Below the pieces are notes generated by a model. The model saw only the letters and a list, made by a program, of their open reading frames with translations, searched no databases and was not told the origin of the DNA. A stretch of DNA of 52,739 nucleotides from Bacteroidales bacterium 6E (GTDB lineage Bacteria > Bacteroidota > Bacteroidia > Bacteroidales > Prolixibacteraceae): positions 5,001-57,739 of the forward strand of contig DF970671.1 in assembly GCA_001270045.2 (NCBI GenBank). The letters run 5' to 3'. Every line of letters begins with the position of its first letter. Within the stretch, counting starts at the first letter, position 1. Shown here in pieces: positions 29,386 to 38,001 of this stretch. Made by a program: the position numbers and the translations under genes.

Positions 29386-29393
29386 CAAATTTA
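29386..29393 (-). promoter_or_regulatory. Candidate -7 promoter box (TAAATTTG) for purD
   Basis: On the minus strand TAAATTTG fits TAnnTTTG, 42 bases before the purD ATG. A matching -33 box at 19-21 bases is not evident. Confidence 0.35.
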
Positions 29394-29448
29394 TAAAGAA
29401 TAGCGGAATAATTTAATAACAGGTTAATTACCTCATTCTTCCTTAGTT

Positions 29449-30108
29449 CTACAAAGGATGCAAAAGTAACTGCTCCTTTGAATAAAAAGGAATGGCTTCA
29501 AGTTGATATCCTTCATCTTTTAACATTTTAATTACCAACGGAAGGGTTTTTTGTAATGTCTCATAGGTTTTAACGGAATCATGGAACGTGATTATTGACC
29601 CATTCTGAATATATCGGTTGATATAATCTACAATTTTTGATGGTTTGACGGCGGGGTCATAATCACGTGAAAGGATATCCCACATAATGATCTTATATTT
29701 TTGGGAAATATGCCTGTATTGTGAAAACGACATCAATCCATGGGGTGGCCTGAAAAGGTTTGATTGGATCAGCCGGGCTGCCTTGTCAATATTTTGGTAG
29801 AATTCTGTACTGTTGGATTTTAATCCTTGCATATGATTGAATGTGTGGTTGCCCACAGCATGTCCATGGTCTAGGATATCCTCAAAAATCTCCTGATTTC
29901 GTTCAACATTTTCGCCAACACAGAAGAAGGTTGCTTTCGCATTGGTTTCATCCAATCTTTCCAGAATCCATGGCGTAACAATGGGTATCGGCCCATCATC
30001 GAATGTAATAAATACACTTTTGCTGCTCCCGCCCATTCTCCAGAAGGCCTCTGGATATAATCGCCTGAAAAGTCCGGGAGGATGGACGAGAGGAGCAAAA
30101 AATGTCAT
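29449..30108 (-). CDS. Polysaccharide deacetylase (NodB family)
   Basis: The 219-residue protein has the NodB catalytic motifs: MT1 TFDDGP (catalytic base and metal aspartates), MT2 HTFNH (metal histidines), MT3 RPPHG, and a later MWDILSRDYD strand. There is no obvious signal peptide, so it may act at the cytoplasmic side or be anchored by partners. Its ATG overlaps the stop of the DUF2723 gene (ATGA), implying coupled translation and a linked job. The substrate, an N-acetylated glycan or lipid-linked sugar, is not determinable here. Confidence 0.88.
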   Translation of the reverse strand: MTFFAPLVHPPGLFRRLYPEAFWRMGGSSKSVFITFDDGPIPIVTPWILERLDETNAKATFFCVGENVERNQEIFEDILDHGHAVGNHTFNHMQGLKSNSTEFYQNIDKAARLIQSNLFRPPHGLMSFSQYRHISQKYKIIMWDILSRDYDPAVKPSKIVDYINRYIQNGSIITFHDSVKTYETLQKTLPLVIKMLKDEGYQLEAIPFYSKEQLLLHPL

Positions 30109-33100
30109 TGAATAGCTGACATGAATCTGGCATAATACTCTTCCATGGTTGCACGCGCTTTTTCTCCCGTGGCGGTAGAACCGGCCGCGTTTGAAATCCG
30201 CTCCAGTTTCTGCAGGTAGAACAGATTCTTTTGCATTTCATCCGTTACATCACCTGAAACCTGAAGTCTGGCCGGAAGCGTGAACAAATATGCCAGCATG
30301 TCTTCAAATGAGCTAATTGATTCTTCAGCCAGTTGGTCTGCCTTTTGGGTGGCTTTGGCTTTATAGAGTGTTTCGATCATATCAAGAGAAAAATACTCAT
30401 GCGGTACAATCCTGGTAGGCACCAGTTCAAAACCACGGTCAATCACTTCAACAGCCTTGCTTGTATCACCTTCAACCAGCAACTGTTGTGCCAGTCTGTT
30501 GAAATTGTTACGAATTTTGGTCATCATTCTGGCGTTGTTTTCATCAATATAGACGTTAGGATCGTCCATATTGCCCCAGGCAAACTTGTTCATCAGATTG
30601 TCGTACATGATACTGGCCCCGACATTACCAAAGTTAATCCTGTCGGCAGTGGGGGTCTCTCTTTTTATGGGAACAAAACGGTATGCGAAACCTTCCAGCT
30701 GGAAGTAGTCCTGAAGATTCAGGAACTTTGATGGTGCGATTGTAATGGCAAAATAAATAGGTCTTTCCCAATTGTTGTTTGCAATCATGTCAAGTATGAC
30801 ATATTCATCCTTCGGAAGATAATCCTTGTGGCTCAGGTCGATGTATATCGTATCGACAATTTTGTCATAATCTTGGGGTCTTACCACTTTATTTCTGATA
30901 ACAGCCTCCTTGTCGACAGGATAGGAAATCACTTTTTTAGGAATATAGGAAGCATTACTTGCCTGGCGTAATTTTGTTCCCGGATCTTCACTGGAAACAA
31001 AGTTGACAGCCTCCCTCAAGTCGACTGTTGGTCGTTTTATTCTTGGATCGTCCAGCAAATAGACCAAATCCCGGGTGCCCTGTGTATATTGCTCTTCCTT
31101 CAGGCTGATTGGAAGCGGTTTTGAATCCCACATTTTCTGTTTCATCTGGGTAATGTACCAATCGGTCTGCAGATAACTTAAGTTACAAACCCGGACATCC
31201 CTTCTTACGCCTTCGACATCCTGATTGTACCAGAGTGGAAATGTGTCGTTATCTCCATTTGTAAATATGACACCCTGTTCAGCGACTGTTTTGAGGTAAT
31301 TCGCTCCAAGATCCCTGGCTGTATAGCGGTTTGAACGATCGTGGTCGTCATAGTTGGCCGAAATGAGAATACCGGGCACCAGCACAAGGCCCAGCAAAGA
31401 TACCAGGGCAGCGTTAATGTTGTCGGGGAGTACTTTTTTGAGTGCTTCATACAAAGCAGCCACGCCAAGGCCGATCCAAATTGTGAATGCATAGAATGAC
31501 CCGGCATAGGCATAATCCCTTTCACGAGGCTGAAGCGGATACTGGTTAAGATATACCACAATGGCGAGTCCAGTCATCACGAACAGCAATGTCACAAGCC
31601 ATAAACCCTGCCTGCCCTCCTTGCCTTTGTTGAACTGGAAAAAGATACCCAATATGCCGAAAATGAGGGGAAGGAAATAATACTCATTCTTTGCTTTGTT
31701 ATTAGCCAGTTGCTCAGGAAGATTGGTCTGGTCTCCAAGCCTGATTTTGTCGAGGCCATTGATGCCACTGATCCAATTTCCATGAAGAATTCCTCCATGA
31801 CTTTGGATATCATCCTGGCGACCGGCAAAGTTCCACATGAAATAACGCATATACATGTGACCAACCTGGTATCTGAAAAAGAATTTCAGGTTTTCGCTGA
31901 AGGTTGGCTTGATAATGTTCTCGGTTTCTCCTCTTTCGTTTTGATGTCTTACCGGGCGACCTTTAATGTTTGCCCATTGTTCATATTCCTGGGCATGTTG
32001 AGGGTCCATGGAACTCCACATCCTGGGGAAAAGCGTCTTGAACTTGTCGTCATAATTGGGTCTTACCCTATATTCCGTAATGACATATTTGCCATCCCGC
32101 TGTGTATAATAAGGGCTACCCTGAGTATAACGGTTGGCCGGATTGAGGGGTGAATTGTAGTATTGTCCATGTACCAGTGGCCTTTCACCATATTGTTCAC
32201 GATTCAGATAGGACAGCAGGGAAAAGGTGTCATTCGGACTGTTCTGGTCCATGGGAGGAGCTGCCGATGACCTTATGATGATAAGGGCGAACGACGAATA
32301 TCCTATAAATATCACTGTCAATGCGACAACTATGGTATTCCATACAACCAGATTTTTTTTGATGGTATACCTGATGGCAAAAATCATGAAGGCAGTCAGG
32401 GCTATGACATAGAACAATGCCCCTGAATGGAAGGGCATGCCAAGTCCATTCACAAACATCAACTCAAACCAGGAAGCAATTTTTACGAATCCCGGTATGA
32501 CTCCATACATCAAACCGCCCAGGATGGCGATCGAAACCAGGAGTGCATAGAATATACCTTTGTTGGTTACCTCGTATTTCTTGAAATAATAAACAAAAAC
32601 GATTGCTGGAATGGCAAGCAGGTTAAGGAGGTGAACCCCGATAGATAAACCGATCAAATAGGCAATAAGAATAAGCCATCGGTTGGCATGAGGCTTGTCG
32701 GCAATATTCTCCCATTTAAGAATAGCCCAGAATACAAGGGCTGTCAGGAAGGATGACATAGCATAAACCTCACCTTCGACTGCCGAGAACCAGAAAGTAT
32801 CCGAAAAGGCATATCCTAGTGCACCTACAAGCCCACTGCCCATGATTGCCAGTATGTTGCCGGTCGACATTTCATTATCTGGAGCAATGAGTTTTTTTGC
32901 GAGGTGTGTGATAGTCCAGAATAAGAACAGGATAGTGAAGGCACTTGCCAGCGCTGACATGATATTCACCATGACAGCGGCATTTTGTTCAGACCCCCCA
33001 AGCAGGGTAAACAGTCTGCCTACGATCATAAAAACCGGGGCTCCCGGGGGATGCCCAACCTGAAGCAAGGTTGCCGTGGTTATAAATTCGCCGCAATCCC

Positions 33101-33200
33101 AGAAACTTGTTGTGGGCTCAATGGTCATCAGATATACAACGGCCGAAACCAGAAATGCAGTCCAGCCAACAATTAAATTGTACAGATTGTATTGCTTCAT
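30105..33200 (-). CDS. DUF2723 membrane glycosyltransferase-like protein
   Basis: The 1031-residue protein has a GT-C-like N-terminal membrane half (about ten helices) and a large C-terminal soluble part. The motif EPTTSFWDCGEFITTA in the first loop, followed by GHPPGAPVF, is characteristic of DUF2723 and resembles the acidic catalytic loop of protein O-mannosyltransferase-type enzymes. Helical repeats are hinted near residues 910-1000 (LLVEGDTSKAVEVIDRGFELVP). The family is nearly universal in Bacteroidota. The enzyme presumably uses a lipid-linked sugar on the periplasmic face; acceptor unknown. It is translationally coupled to the deacetylase downstream. Confidence 0.85.
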   Translation of the reverse strand: MKQYNLYNLIVGWTAFLVSAVVYLMTIEPTTSFWDCGEFITTATLLQVGHPPGAPVFMIVGRLFTLLGGSEQNAAVMVNIMSALASAFTILFLFWTITHLAKKLIAPDNEMSTGNILAIMGSGLVGALGYAFSDTFWFSAVEGEVYAMSSFLTALVFWAILKWENIADKPHANRWLILIAYLIGLSIGVHLLNLLAIPAIVFVYYFKKYEVTNKGIFYALLVSIAILGGLMYGVIPGFVKIASWFELMFVNGLGMPFHSGALFYVIALTAFMIFAIRYTIKKNLVVWNTIVVALTVIFIGYSSFALIIIRSSAAPPMDQNSPNDTFSLLSYLNREQYGERPLVHGQYYNSPLNPANRYTQGSPYYTQRDGKYVITEYRVRPNYDDKFKTLFPRMWSSMDPQHAQEYEQWANIKGRPVRHQNERGETENIIKPTFSENLKFFFRYQVGHMYMRYFMWNFAGRQDDIQSHGGILHGNWISGINGLDKIRLGDQTNLPEQLANNKAKNEYYFLPLIFGILGIFFQFNKGKEGRQGLWLVTLLFVMTGLAIVVYLNQYPLQPRERDYAYAGSFYAFTIWIGLGVAALYEALKKVLPDNINAALVSLLGLVLVPGILISANYDDHDRSNRYTARDLGANYLKTVAEQGVIFTNGDNDTFPLWYNQDVEGVRRDVRVCNLSYLQTDWYITQMKQKMWDSKPLPISLKEEQYTQGTRDLVYLLDDPRIKRPTVDLREAVNFVSSEDPGTKLRQASNASYIPKKVISYPVDKEAVIRNKVVRPQDYDKIVDTIYIDLSHKDYLPKDEYVILDMIANNNWERPIYFAITIAPSKFLNLQDYFQLEGFAYRFVPIKRETPTADRINFGNVGASIMYDNLMNKFAWGNMDDPNVYIDENNARMMTKIRNNFNRLAQQLLVEGDTSKAVEVIDRGFELVPTRIVPHEYFSLDMIETLYKAKATQKADQLAEESISSFEDMLAYLFTLPARLQVSGDVTDEMQKNLFYLQKLERISNAAGSTATGEKARATMEEYYARFMSAIQ

Positions 33201-33299
33201 AAACTAGTAAGTTCTAGACAAATGCCCTATTATCAGGGCTTTGATATTTTCCTGCGAAGATAGTGGTTTTGAAGGAAACTCATGAAAAATTAAGTTAAT

Positions 33300-34058
33300 T
33301 TAGAAAATTGTATTCATGTTCCTTTGTTTCAGTATTATACCCGTTGCCATCCTGCCGGTTTCCACTCCTTCCCGACGTGCCGAATAAAACTGGTCGTGAT
33401 TTTCATAGGTGCACTTTCCATATAGAGATATCGAGGATTGATGGAGCCCGACACGCAGTAACTGAAGCCGGTTAAGTGCCCAAAGGTCGAGGTGCGGCCT
33501 TTGAAATTCATAGTTGATGATCAGTTCTTTCCAAAAACCATATTTGCCAATGAACAGATCTGCAACTTCGTTTCCGATTTCATAAAAACCGGATCCGATT
33601 GAAGGACCGATCACGGCAACCAATTCCGAAGGTGAAGACTTGAATTCTTTGGACATGGTTTTTACTGTAATGCCTGCAATTTCACCATATGTGCCCCTCC
33701 ATCCGGCATGAATGACAGCGGCGGCATGATGTTTTGGGTCATATATAATCAATGGCACACAGTCAGCGGTTTGTACACAAATACAAATTCCCGGTTTGGA
33801 AGTAATCAGGGCATCCGTATCCGTAATTTCATGTTCGGGAAGAGATTCCAACAGTTTTACATTCGATGAATGCGTTTGCCTGGGAAAGACCAATTTCGCC
33901 GGATCTATCCCCAGTGCTCTGGAGAGTTGATCTTTCGATTGCTGTACCAAACTTACCTCCTCGCCGGTAAAACGGGACAAAGCATGAAAGCCTTCCTTTT
34001 TGGTCGTGGTAAAGGCATAAATGTCTGGGAACTCTTTAAATATGGGATATGTGATCAT
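33300..34058 (-). CDS. pgeF: Peptidoglycan editing factor PgeF (YfiH/DUF152, laccase fold)
   Basis: The 252-residue protein has the metal/purine-site motifs of the family: RQTHSSNV, CVQTADCVPL and HAGWRGT. Members have been described as purine nucleoside phosphorylases/adenosine deaminases and as correcting misincorporated serine in muropeptides. It lies 7 bases downstream of the Crp/Fnr regulator gene on the same strand, so it is probably in the same transcript. Confidence 0.9.
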   Translation of the reverse strand: MITYPIFKEFPDIYAFTTTKKEGFHALSRFTGEEVSLVQQSKDQLSRALGIDPAKLVFPRQTHSSNVKLLESLPEHEITDTDALITSKPGICICVQTADCVPLIIYDPKHHAAAVIHAGWRGTYGEIAGITVKTMSKEFKSSPSELVAVIGPSIGSGFYEIGNEVADLFIGKYGFWKELIINYEFQRPHLDLWALNRLQLLRVGLHQSSISLYGKCTYENHDQFYSARREGVETGRMATGIILKQRNMNTIF

Positions 34059-34065
34059 TTTGTTT

Positions 34066-34743
34066 TCAATCTTTTTCGAGCAGCTGACTTAGCCTTTTTT
34101 TCTCATTTATTACGATATTTTTTCGACCTAGCACAATTAATCCTTCACGCTGTAGCTCCCCCAGAACTCGGGCCAGAGATGGCCTTGTTACTCCGAAAAG
34201 CTCGGCAAGCTGTTGTTGGGTGTGTTTGAGTTCCACGGTATTTGAGTTGCTTCCAGACTCCTGCATCAAGTAATGGGCTATTTTACCCCGGATGGTTCTG
34301 AAGCTCAGGAAATGTAGTTTGTTTGACAAAAACTGGGTTCTGGTTGAAATATCATTCAAGTAATTAATGAGTATGGTCTGTTCTTTCTGCATCAGTTTCA
34401 GAAATTCATTTTTGGGAATCGACAATAATTCCACATCGTTGTTGGCTGTTACCGTAACCGGATAAACATTTGATTTACCGAAAATGAATGCGCCAGCCAA
34501 TGCCCTTGGAGCTTCAATGTCTTCAATTTTCAGGACCTTGCCTGAATAGTCGAGCATTTCTCCCCTTACTGATCCCTTCTGGATAATGTATAATTGGTTA
34601 ACTTTCTCCCCGGCATTTACAATTAAGTTGTCCTTTCGGAAGCTTTTCATCTGGATGTGGACTGTTCTCAGGCAGTCACTTAACTGTTCAGAATTCAGGC
34701 CCCTGAATACGGGGCTTTTTGTTAGTATATCGTAATTGGGCAT
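34066..34743 (-). CDS. Crp/Fnr-family transcriptional regulator
   Basis: The 225-residue protein has a cyclic-nucleotide-binding-like beta roll (about 10-125; VNQLYIIQKGSV), a long dimerisation helix and a C-terminal winged helix-turn-helix (QQLAELFGVTRPSLARVLGELQREGLI, about residues 178-204). The N-terminal cysteine cluster of true FNR is absent, and the canonical cAMP-site residues are not obvious, so the effector is unknown. It is divergent from an iron-sulfur protein gene across 77 bases that contain a small palindrome, suggesting it controls that gene and itself. Confidence 0.88.
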   Translation of the reverse strand: MPNYDILTKSPVFRGLNSEQLSDCLRTVHIQMKSFRKDNLIVNAGEKVNQLYIIQKGSVRGEMLDYSGKVLKIEDIEAPRALAGAFIFGKSNVYPVTVTANNDVELLSIPKNEFLKLMQKEQTILINYLNDISTRTQFLSNKLHFLSFRTIRGKIAHYLMQESGSNSNTVELKHTQQQLAELFGVTRPSLARVLGELQREGLIVLGRKNIVINEKKRLSQLLEKD

Positions 34744-34754
34744 ATATCAGCAGT

Positions 34755-34765
34755 TTTGTAACAAA
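34755..34765. promoter_or_regulatory. Palindrome TTTGT-A-ACAAA, possible Crp/Fnr-type operator
   Basis: An 11-base palindrome lies in the 77-base divergent spacer between the Crp/Fnr gene and the iron-sulfur protein gene, 12 bases upstream of the regulator's start codon. Position suggests an autoregulatory site; half-sites are short. Confidence 0.35.
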
Positions 34766-34793
34766 TGGTACATTTCACAAACCCGTTAAAATA

Positions 34794-34801
34794 TAGTTTT
34801 G
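34794..34801 (+). promoter_or_regulatory. Candidate -7 promoter box (TAGTTTTG) for the iron-sulfur protein gene
   Basis: TAGTTTTG fits TAnnTTTG and is 19 bases before the ATG at 34821. There is no exact -33 TTTG; activation by the divergent regulator could compensate. Confidence 0.45.
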
Positions 34802-34820
34802 CTGCGTAAAATAGTAAAAA

Positions 34821-35708
34821 ATGATACGGGAGATTGTAAAAATAGATGAGGAATTGTGCAATGGGTGTGGGGTTTGTGTTCCAAATTGCCACGAAGGCGC
34901 ATTGCAGATAATTGACGGGAAGGCAAGATTAATCAGTGAGTTGATGTGCGACGGTTTGGGAGCGTGTATTGGCCATTGCCCGGAAGGTGCCATAACTATA
35001 GAGGAAAGGGAGGCTGAGGCCTATGATGAAACTGCCGTAATCGCCCAAATGGTGAAAAGTGGAAAAAACACAGTGTTTGCTCACTTAAAGCATCTGCAGG
35101 ATCATGGTGAAACAGAATATTTGCGTGAAGCAACCTCATGGCTCAGGGCAAATCGTGAAATATTGCCATTTTCAATAGCTGAGGTACATGAATTATTGAA
35201 TGGGAGTAATAAAACCGTAAAACCCAATGTGATCATACAGGGATCAGGATGTCCGGGATCTACCCAGCAATCATTTGCGGCTGCAGGTGGATTTAAAATG
35301 GCATCCTCGCCCTCTGCAACGAATGTTTCCGAATTGACACAATGGCCTGTGCAATTGCATTTAATCAATCCGGCAGCTTCTTATTTTAATGGAGCAGACT
35401 TGCTTGTTGCAGCTGATTGTGCCGCATTTGCACACGGTGACTTTCACCGGACTTTTCTCAAAGGCAAGAAGTTGGTAATTGCCTGTCCTAAGCTTGATCA
35501 TAGCACTGAAACTTATATCCAGAAATTCATACGACTGATTGATGAGGCGAAAGTGAATACCATAACCGTGGTGATGATGGAAGTCCCGTGCTGCGGGGGC
35601 CTGATTCAAATGGTCCAATATGCGGTAAGGTCAGCTTTCCGAAATGTTCCGGTGAAAGCGATCATTGTCAGTTCAAGGGGAGAAGTGCTCTCGGAAGAGT
35701 GGGTATAA
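34821..35708 (+). CDS. Ferredoxin-domain iron-sulfur protein with cysteine-rich C-terminal domain
   Basis: The 295-residue protein begins with a ferredoxin fold: a complete CxxCxxCxxxC cluster (CNGCGVCVPNC, residues about 13-23), then a second set CDGLGACIGHCPEGA in which the usual second cysteine is leucine. After a linker, a C-terminal domain carries GSGCPGS, ADCAAFAHGDFH, ACPKLD and EVPCCGGL, suggesting further metal or redox chemistry. Such proteins accompany Crp/Fnr-type regulators in anaerobes, and here too the regulator is divergent. No reaction is established. Cytosolic: no signal or membrane segment. Confidence 0.8.
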   Translation: MIREIVKIDEELCNGCGVCVPNCHEGALQIIDGKARLISELMCDGLGACIGHCPEGAITIEEREAEAYDETAVIAQMVKSGKNTVFAHLKHLQDHGETEYLREATSWLRANREILPFSIAEVHELLNGSNKTVKPNVIIQGSGCPGSTQQSFAAAGGFKMASSPSATNVSELTQWPVQLHLINPAASYFNGADLLVAADCAAFAHGDFHRTFLKGKKLVIACPKLDHSTETYIQKFIRLIDEAKVNTITVVMMEVPCCGGLIQMVQYAVRSAFRNVPVKAIIVSSRGEVLSEEWV

Positions 35709-35775
35709 GCCCTGAAATTACTTTTTTGGAATTGCTTTTTTGTTTATAAGGTAAAGGATCATTGAGTTGTCTGAA

Positions 35776-36381
35776 TTATTGATCAACCGGACGAACAATT
35801 GCCAGATTTTCGTTTTCGTTGATAAAGTCGATGATGTCATCCATGAATTGGTTAAAAAGATGAAATAGCTGATCATGACGGCTCGACAATAAATCAGGTA
35901 TGAATGATTCACGGTAAGGGATTGAGGAATAGCCTGACATGATCCTTAAGGAGGTGTCGATACCCTCTGCGGTTGCATAGGACTCCAGCCTTCTGTTGTG
36001 TATCATGATTGGCAGGAATCTTTTGACCTCGTCGGGAAGGATATCAAAATTCTTTAATAAAGCTGAATGTGCATAACTGGCAAACTCACTTAAGCTTACT
36101 TCAGAGAAAAGAGGCCAATTGTTGGCGAGGAAATAGTCAAAGACAACATCGGCGGCAATGCCTGAGTACCTGCTGTATACCGGCCTGAAATAATTCTTTG
36201 TTTCGAGAAATGCCTTATGGTGATCAGTGAAATGGTCAATCTTACGGTGTATAAGAATTCCCCGCCTGATCCCATCACGATAGGCCAGATAGCGATTCCC
36301 TTTTATGTAATCGCCAATAAAATTACCGGTCATTATGTCACCGGAATTCCCTGATAAATATAGATGTGCCAAAAAATTCAT
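35776..36381 (-). CDS. acpH: Acyl carrier protein phosphodiesterase (AcpH family)
   Basis: The 201-residue protein begins MNFLAHLYLSG with the conserved metal-binding histidine and contains GNFIGDYIKGN and HRKIDHFTDHH, the HD-like signature of AcpH/DUF479. AcpH removes 4'-phosphopantetheine from acyl carrier protein. No ACP or fatty-acid genes are adjacent. Convergent with the iron-sulfur protein gene (67-base gap) and divergent from the downstream P-loop gene. Confidence 0.88.
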   Translation of the reverse strand: MNFLAHLYLSGNSGDIMTGNFIGDYIKGNRYLAYRDGIRRGILIHRKIDHFTDHHKAFLETKNYFRPVYSRYSGIAADVVFDYFLANNWPLFSEVSLSEFASYAHSALLKNFDILPDEVKRFLPIMIHNRRLESYATAEGIDTSLRIMSGYSSIPYRESFIPDLLSSRHDQLFHLFNQFMDDIIDFINENENLAIVRPVDQ

Positions 36382-36388
36382 TAGATGC

Positions 36389-36409
36389 TGATCTGATGTT
36401 AACAGATCA
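36389..36409. repeat. 21-base dyad TGATCTG-N7-CAGATCA upstream of acpH
   Basis: A perfect 7-bp inverted repeat with the inner palindrome TGTTAACA lies 7 bases upstream of the acpH start codon in the divergent spacer. It could be an operator for either neighbour; no T run follows, so it is unlikely to be a terminator. Confidence 0.4.
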
Positions 36410-36536
36410 TACCCTCAAATGTTTTTTAACACTGTTTTATTCTATTGATTGTGAGATTTATCTTGTTTTTCAGTTCTAAATTGTCCTAAATTTTGCAGTT
36501 GAATCAGTACGATCAGTTAACTAATCAATAAATCTT

Positions 36537-37892
36537 ATGGAACCGCAGAAAGTAATCATTATCGGCGCTGCAGGCCGTGATTTTCACAATTTCAATACCC
36601 ATTTCAGAGGTAATCCCGCTTATAGGGTGGTAGCCTTTACTGCTGCCCAGATCCCTGATATTGACGGGAGGAAATATCCGGCAGAGCTTGCCGGAGAACT
36701 TTATCCGGAGGGAATCCCGGTTCATCACCAGAATGAGCTTGAGGGACTAATACAGGAAAATGCAGTGGATATTTGTGTCTTTTCATACAGTGATGTGCCC
36801 TATAATTATGTCATGAAAATTTCGTCGATGGTAAATGCAGCCGGAGCCATGTTCCTGCTTTTAAGCCCCAGGCAGACTCAAATCCAAAGCATAAAACCCG
36901 TCATATCAGTCTGTGCCACCCGAACCGGTTCAGGTAAGAGCCAGACAAGCCGAAAAATTGTCCAGTTGTTAATGCGACTTGGATTGAAAGTGGTTGTCAT
37001 CAGACATCCCATGCCTTATGGAAATTTGGCAGAACAGGCTGTCCAGAGGTTTGCGACCATCGAGGACCTGGCAAAACATAAATGCACCATTGAGGAAATT
37101 GAGGAATATGAACCTCATGTCGTAAGAGGCAATGTGATATATGCAGGGGTAGATTACGAAGCTATTCTTCGTGCCGCAGAGAATGACCCAAATGGATGCG
37201 ATGTAATTTTATGGGATGGTGGAAACAATGATTTTTCATTTTATAAGTCTGATTTGTCAATCGTGGTGGCCGACCCGCACCGCCCGGGAACCGAAGTGAG
37301 CTATTATCCGAGTGAGTTGAATATGAGGAGTGCAGACGTCATAATCATTAACAAGATAGATACGGCAAGGCCTGAAGATATTGAAACAGTGAGGAAGAAT
37401 ATTGAAGTTGTTAATCCGGGCGCTGTCGTCATTGATGCTACAAGCCCTATCAGGGTTGATGATTCATCGCTGATTAAAGGTAAGAGGGTACTTGCTGTTG
37501 AAGACGGACCCACCCTGACTCACGGTGAAATGAAGATTGGTGCCGCGGTTGTGGCTGCCCATAAGTATGGAGCAAGAGAACTTGTTGATCCCCGTCCTTT
37601 CCTTTGTGGAAAACTCAATGATACATTCATGACATATCCCGGTATCGGAAAGCTTTTGCCAGCGATGGGCTATAGTCCTGAACAGGTAAAAGACCTGGAA
37701 GAAACCATTAACAATACTGATTGTGATTCGGTTCTTATCGGAACGCCCATTGATCTTCAGAGGTTGATCAGGTTGACCAAGCCAGCCACAAGGGTTTATT
37801 ACGATCTTGAGGAGATTGGTTATCCCAAACTGGGGGATGTTTTGGATGAATTCTTAGTTAAAAAAGGATTGTCATATCTGGCAACAAAGTGA
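36537..37892 (+). CDS. Cyclic 2,3-diphosphoglycerate synthetase-like P-loop NTPase
   Basis: The 451-residue protein has an N-terminal Rossmann-like segment (VIIIGAAGRDFHNFN), a P-loop at about residues 124-135 (ATRTGSGKSQTSR), a Walker B-like VILWDGGNNDFSF and a later IIINKID segment. This matches the predicted-GTPase family named after archaeal cyclic 2,3-diphosphoglycerate synthetase. In methanogens that enzyme makes the thermoprotectant cDPG, but bacterial members are uncharacterised and may act on another phosphorylated substrate. It stands alone, between a divergent acpH and the PfkB gene 109 bases on. Confidence 0.8.
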   Translation: MEPQKVIIIGAAGRDFHNFNTHFRGNPAYRVVAFTAAQIPDIDGRKYPAELAGELYPEGIPVHHQNELEGLIQENAVDICVFSYSDVPYNYVMKISSMVNAAGAMFLLLSPRQTQIQSIKPVISVCATRTGSGKSQTSRKIVQLLMRLGLKVVVIRHPMPYGNLAEQAVQRFATIEDLAKHKCTIEEIEEYEPHVVRGNVIYAGVDYEAILRAAENDPNGCDVILWDGGNNDFSFYKSDLSIVVADPHRPGTEVSYYPSELNMRSADVIIINKIDTARPEDIETVRKNIEVVNPGAVVIDATSPIRVDDSSLIKGKRVLAVEDGPTLTHGEMKIGAAVVAAHKYGARELVDPRPFLCGKLNDTFMTYPGIGKLLPAMGYSPEQVKDLEETINNTDCDSVLIGTPIDLQRLIRLTKPATRVYYDLEEIGYPKLGDVLDEFLVKKGLSYLATK

Positions 37893-38001
37893 TTGACTGA
37901 GTATTGGCCATTCAGGGTTCTGTTCATCTGTTTTAATGCCATCTTTAAATGGATGGTGATTGTCATTTTTATTACTTTTGGACTTTAGAAATCAGAAACA
38001 G

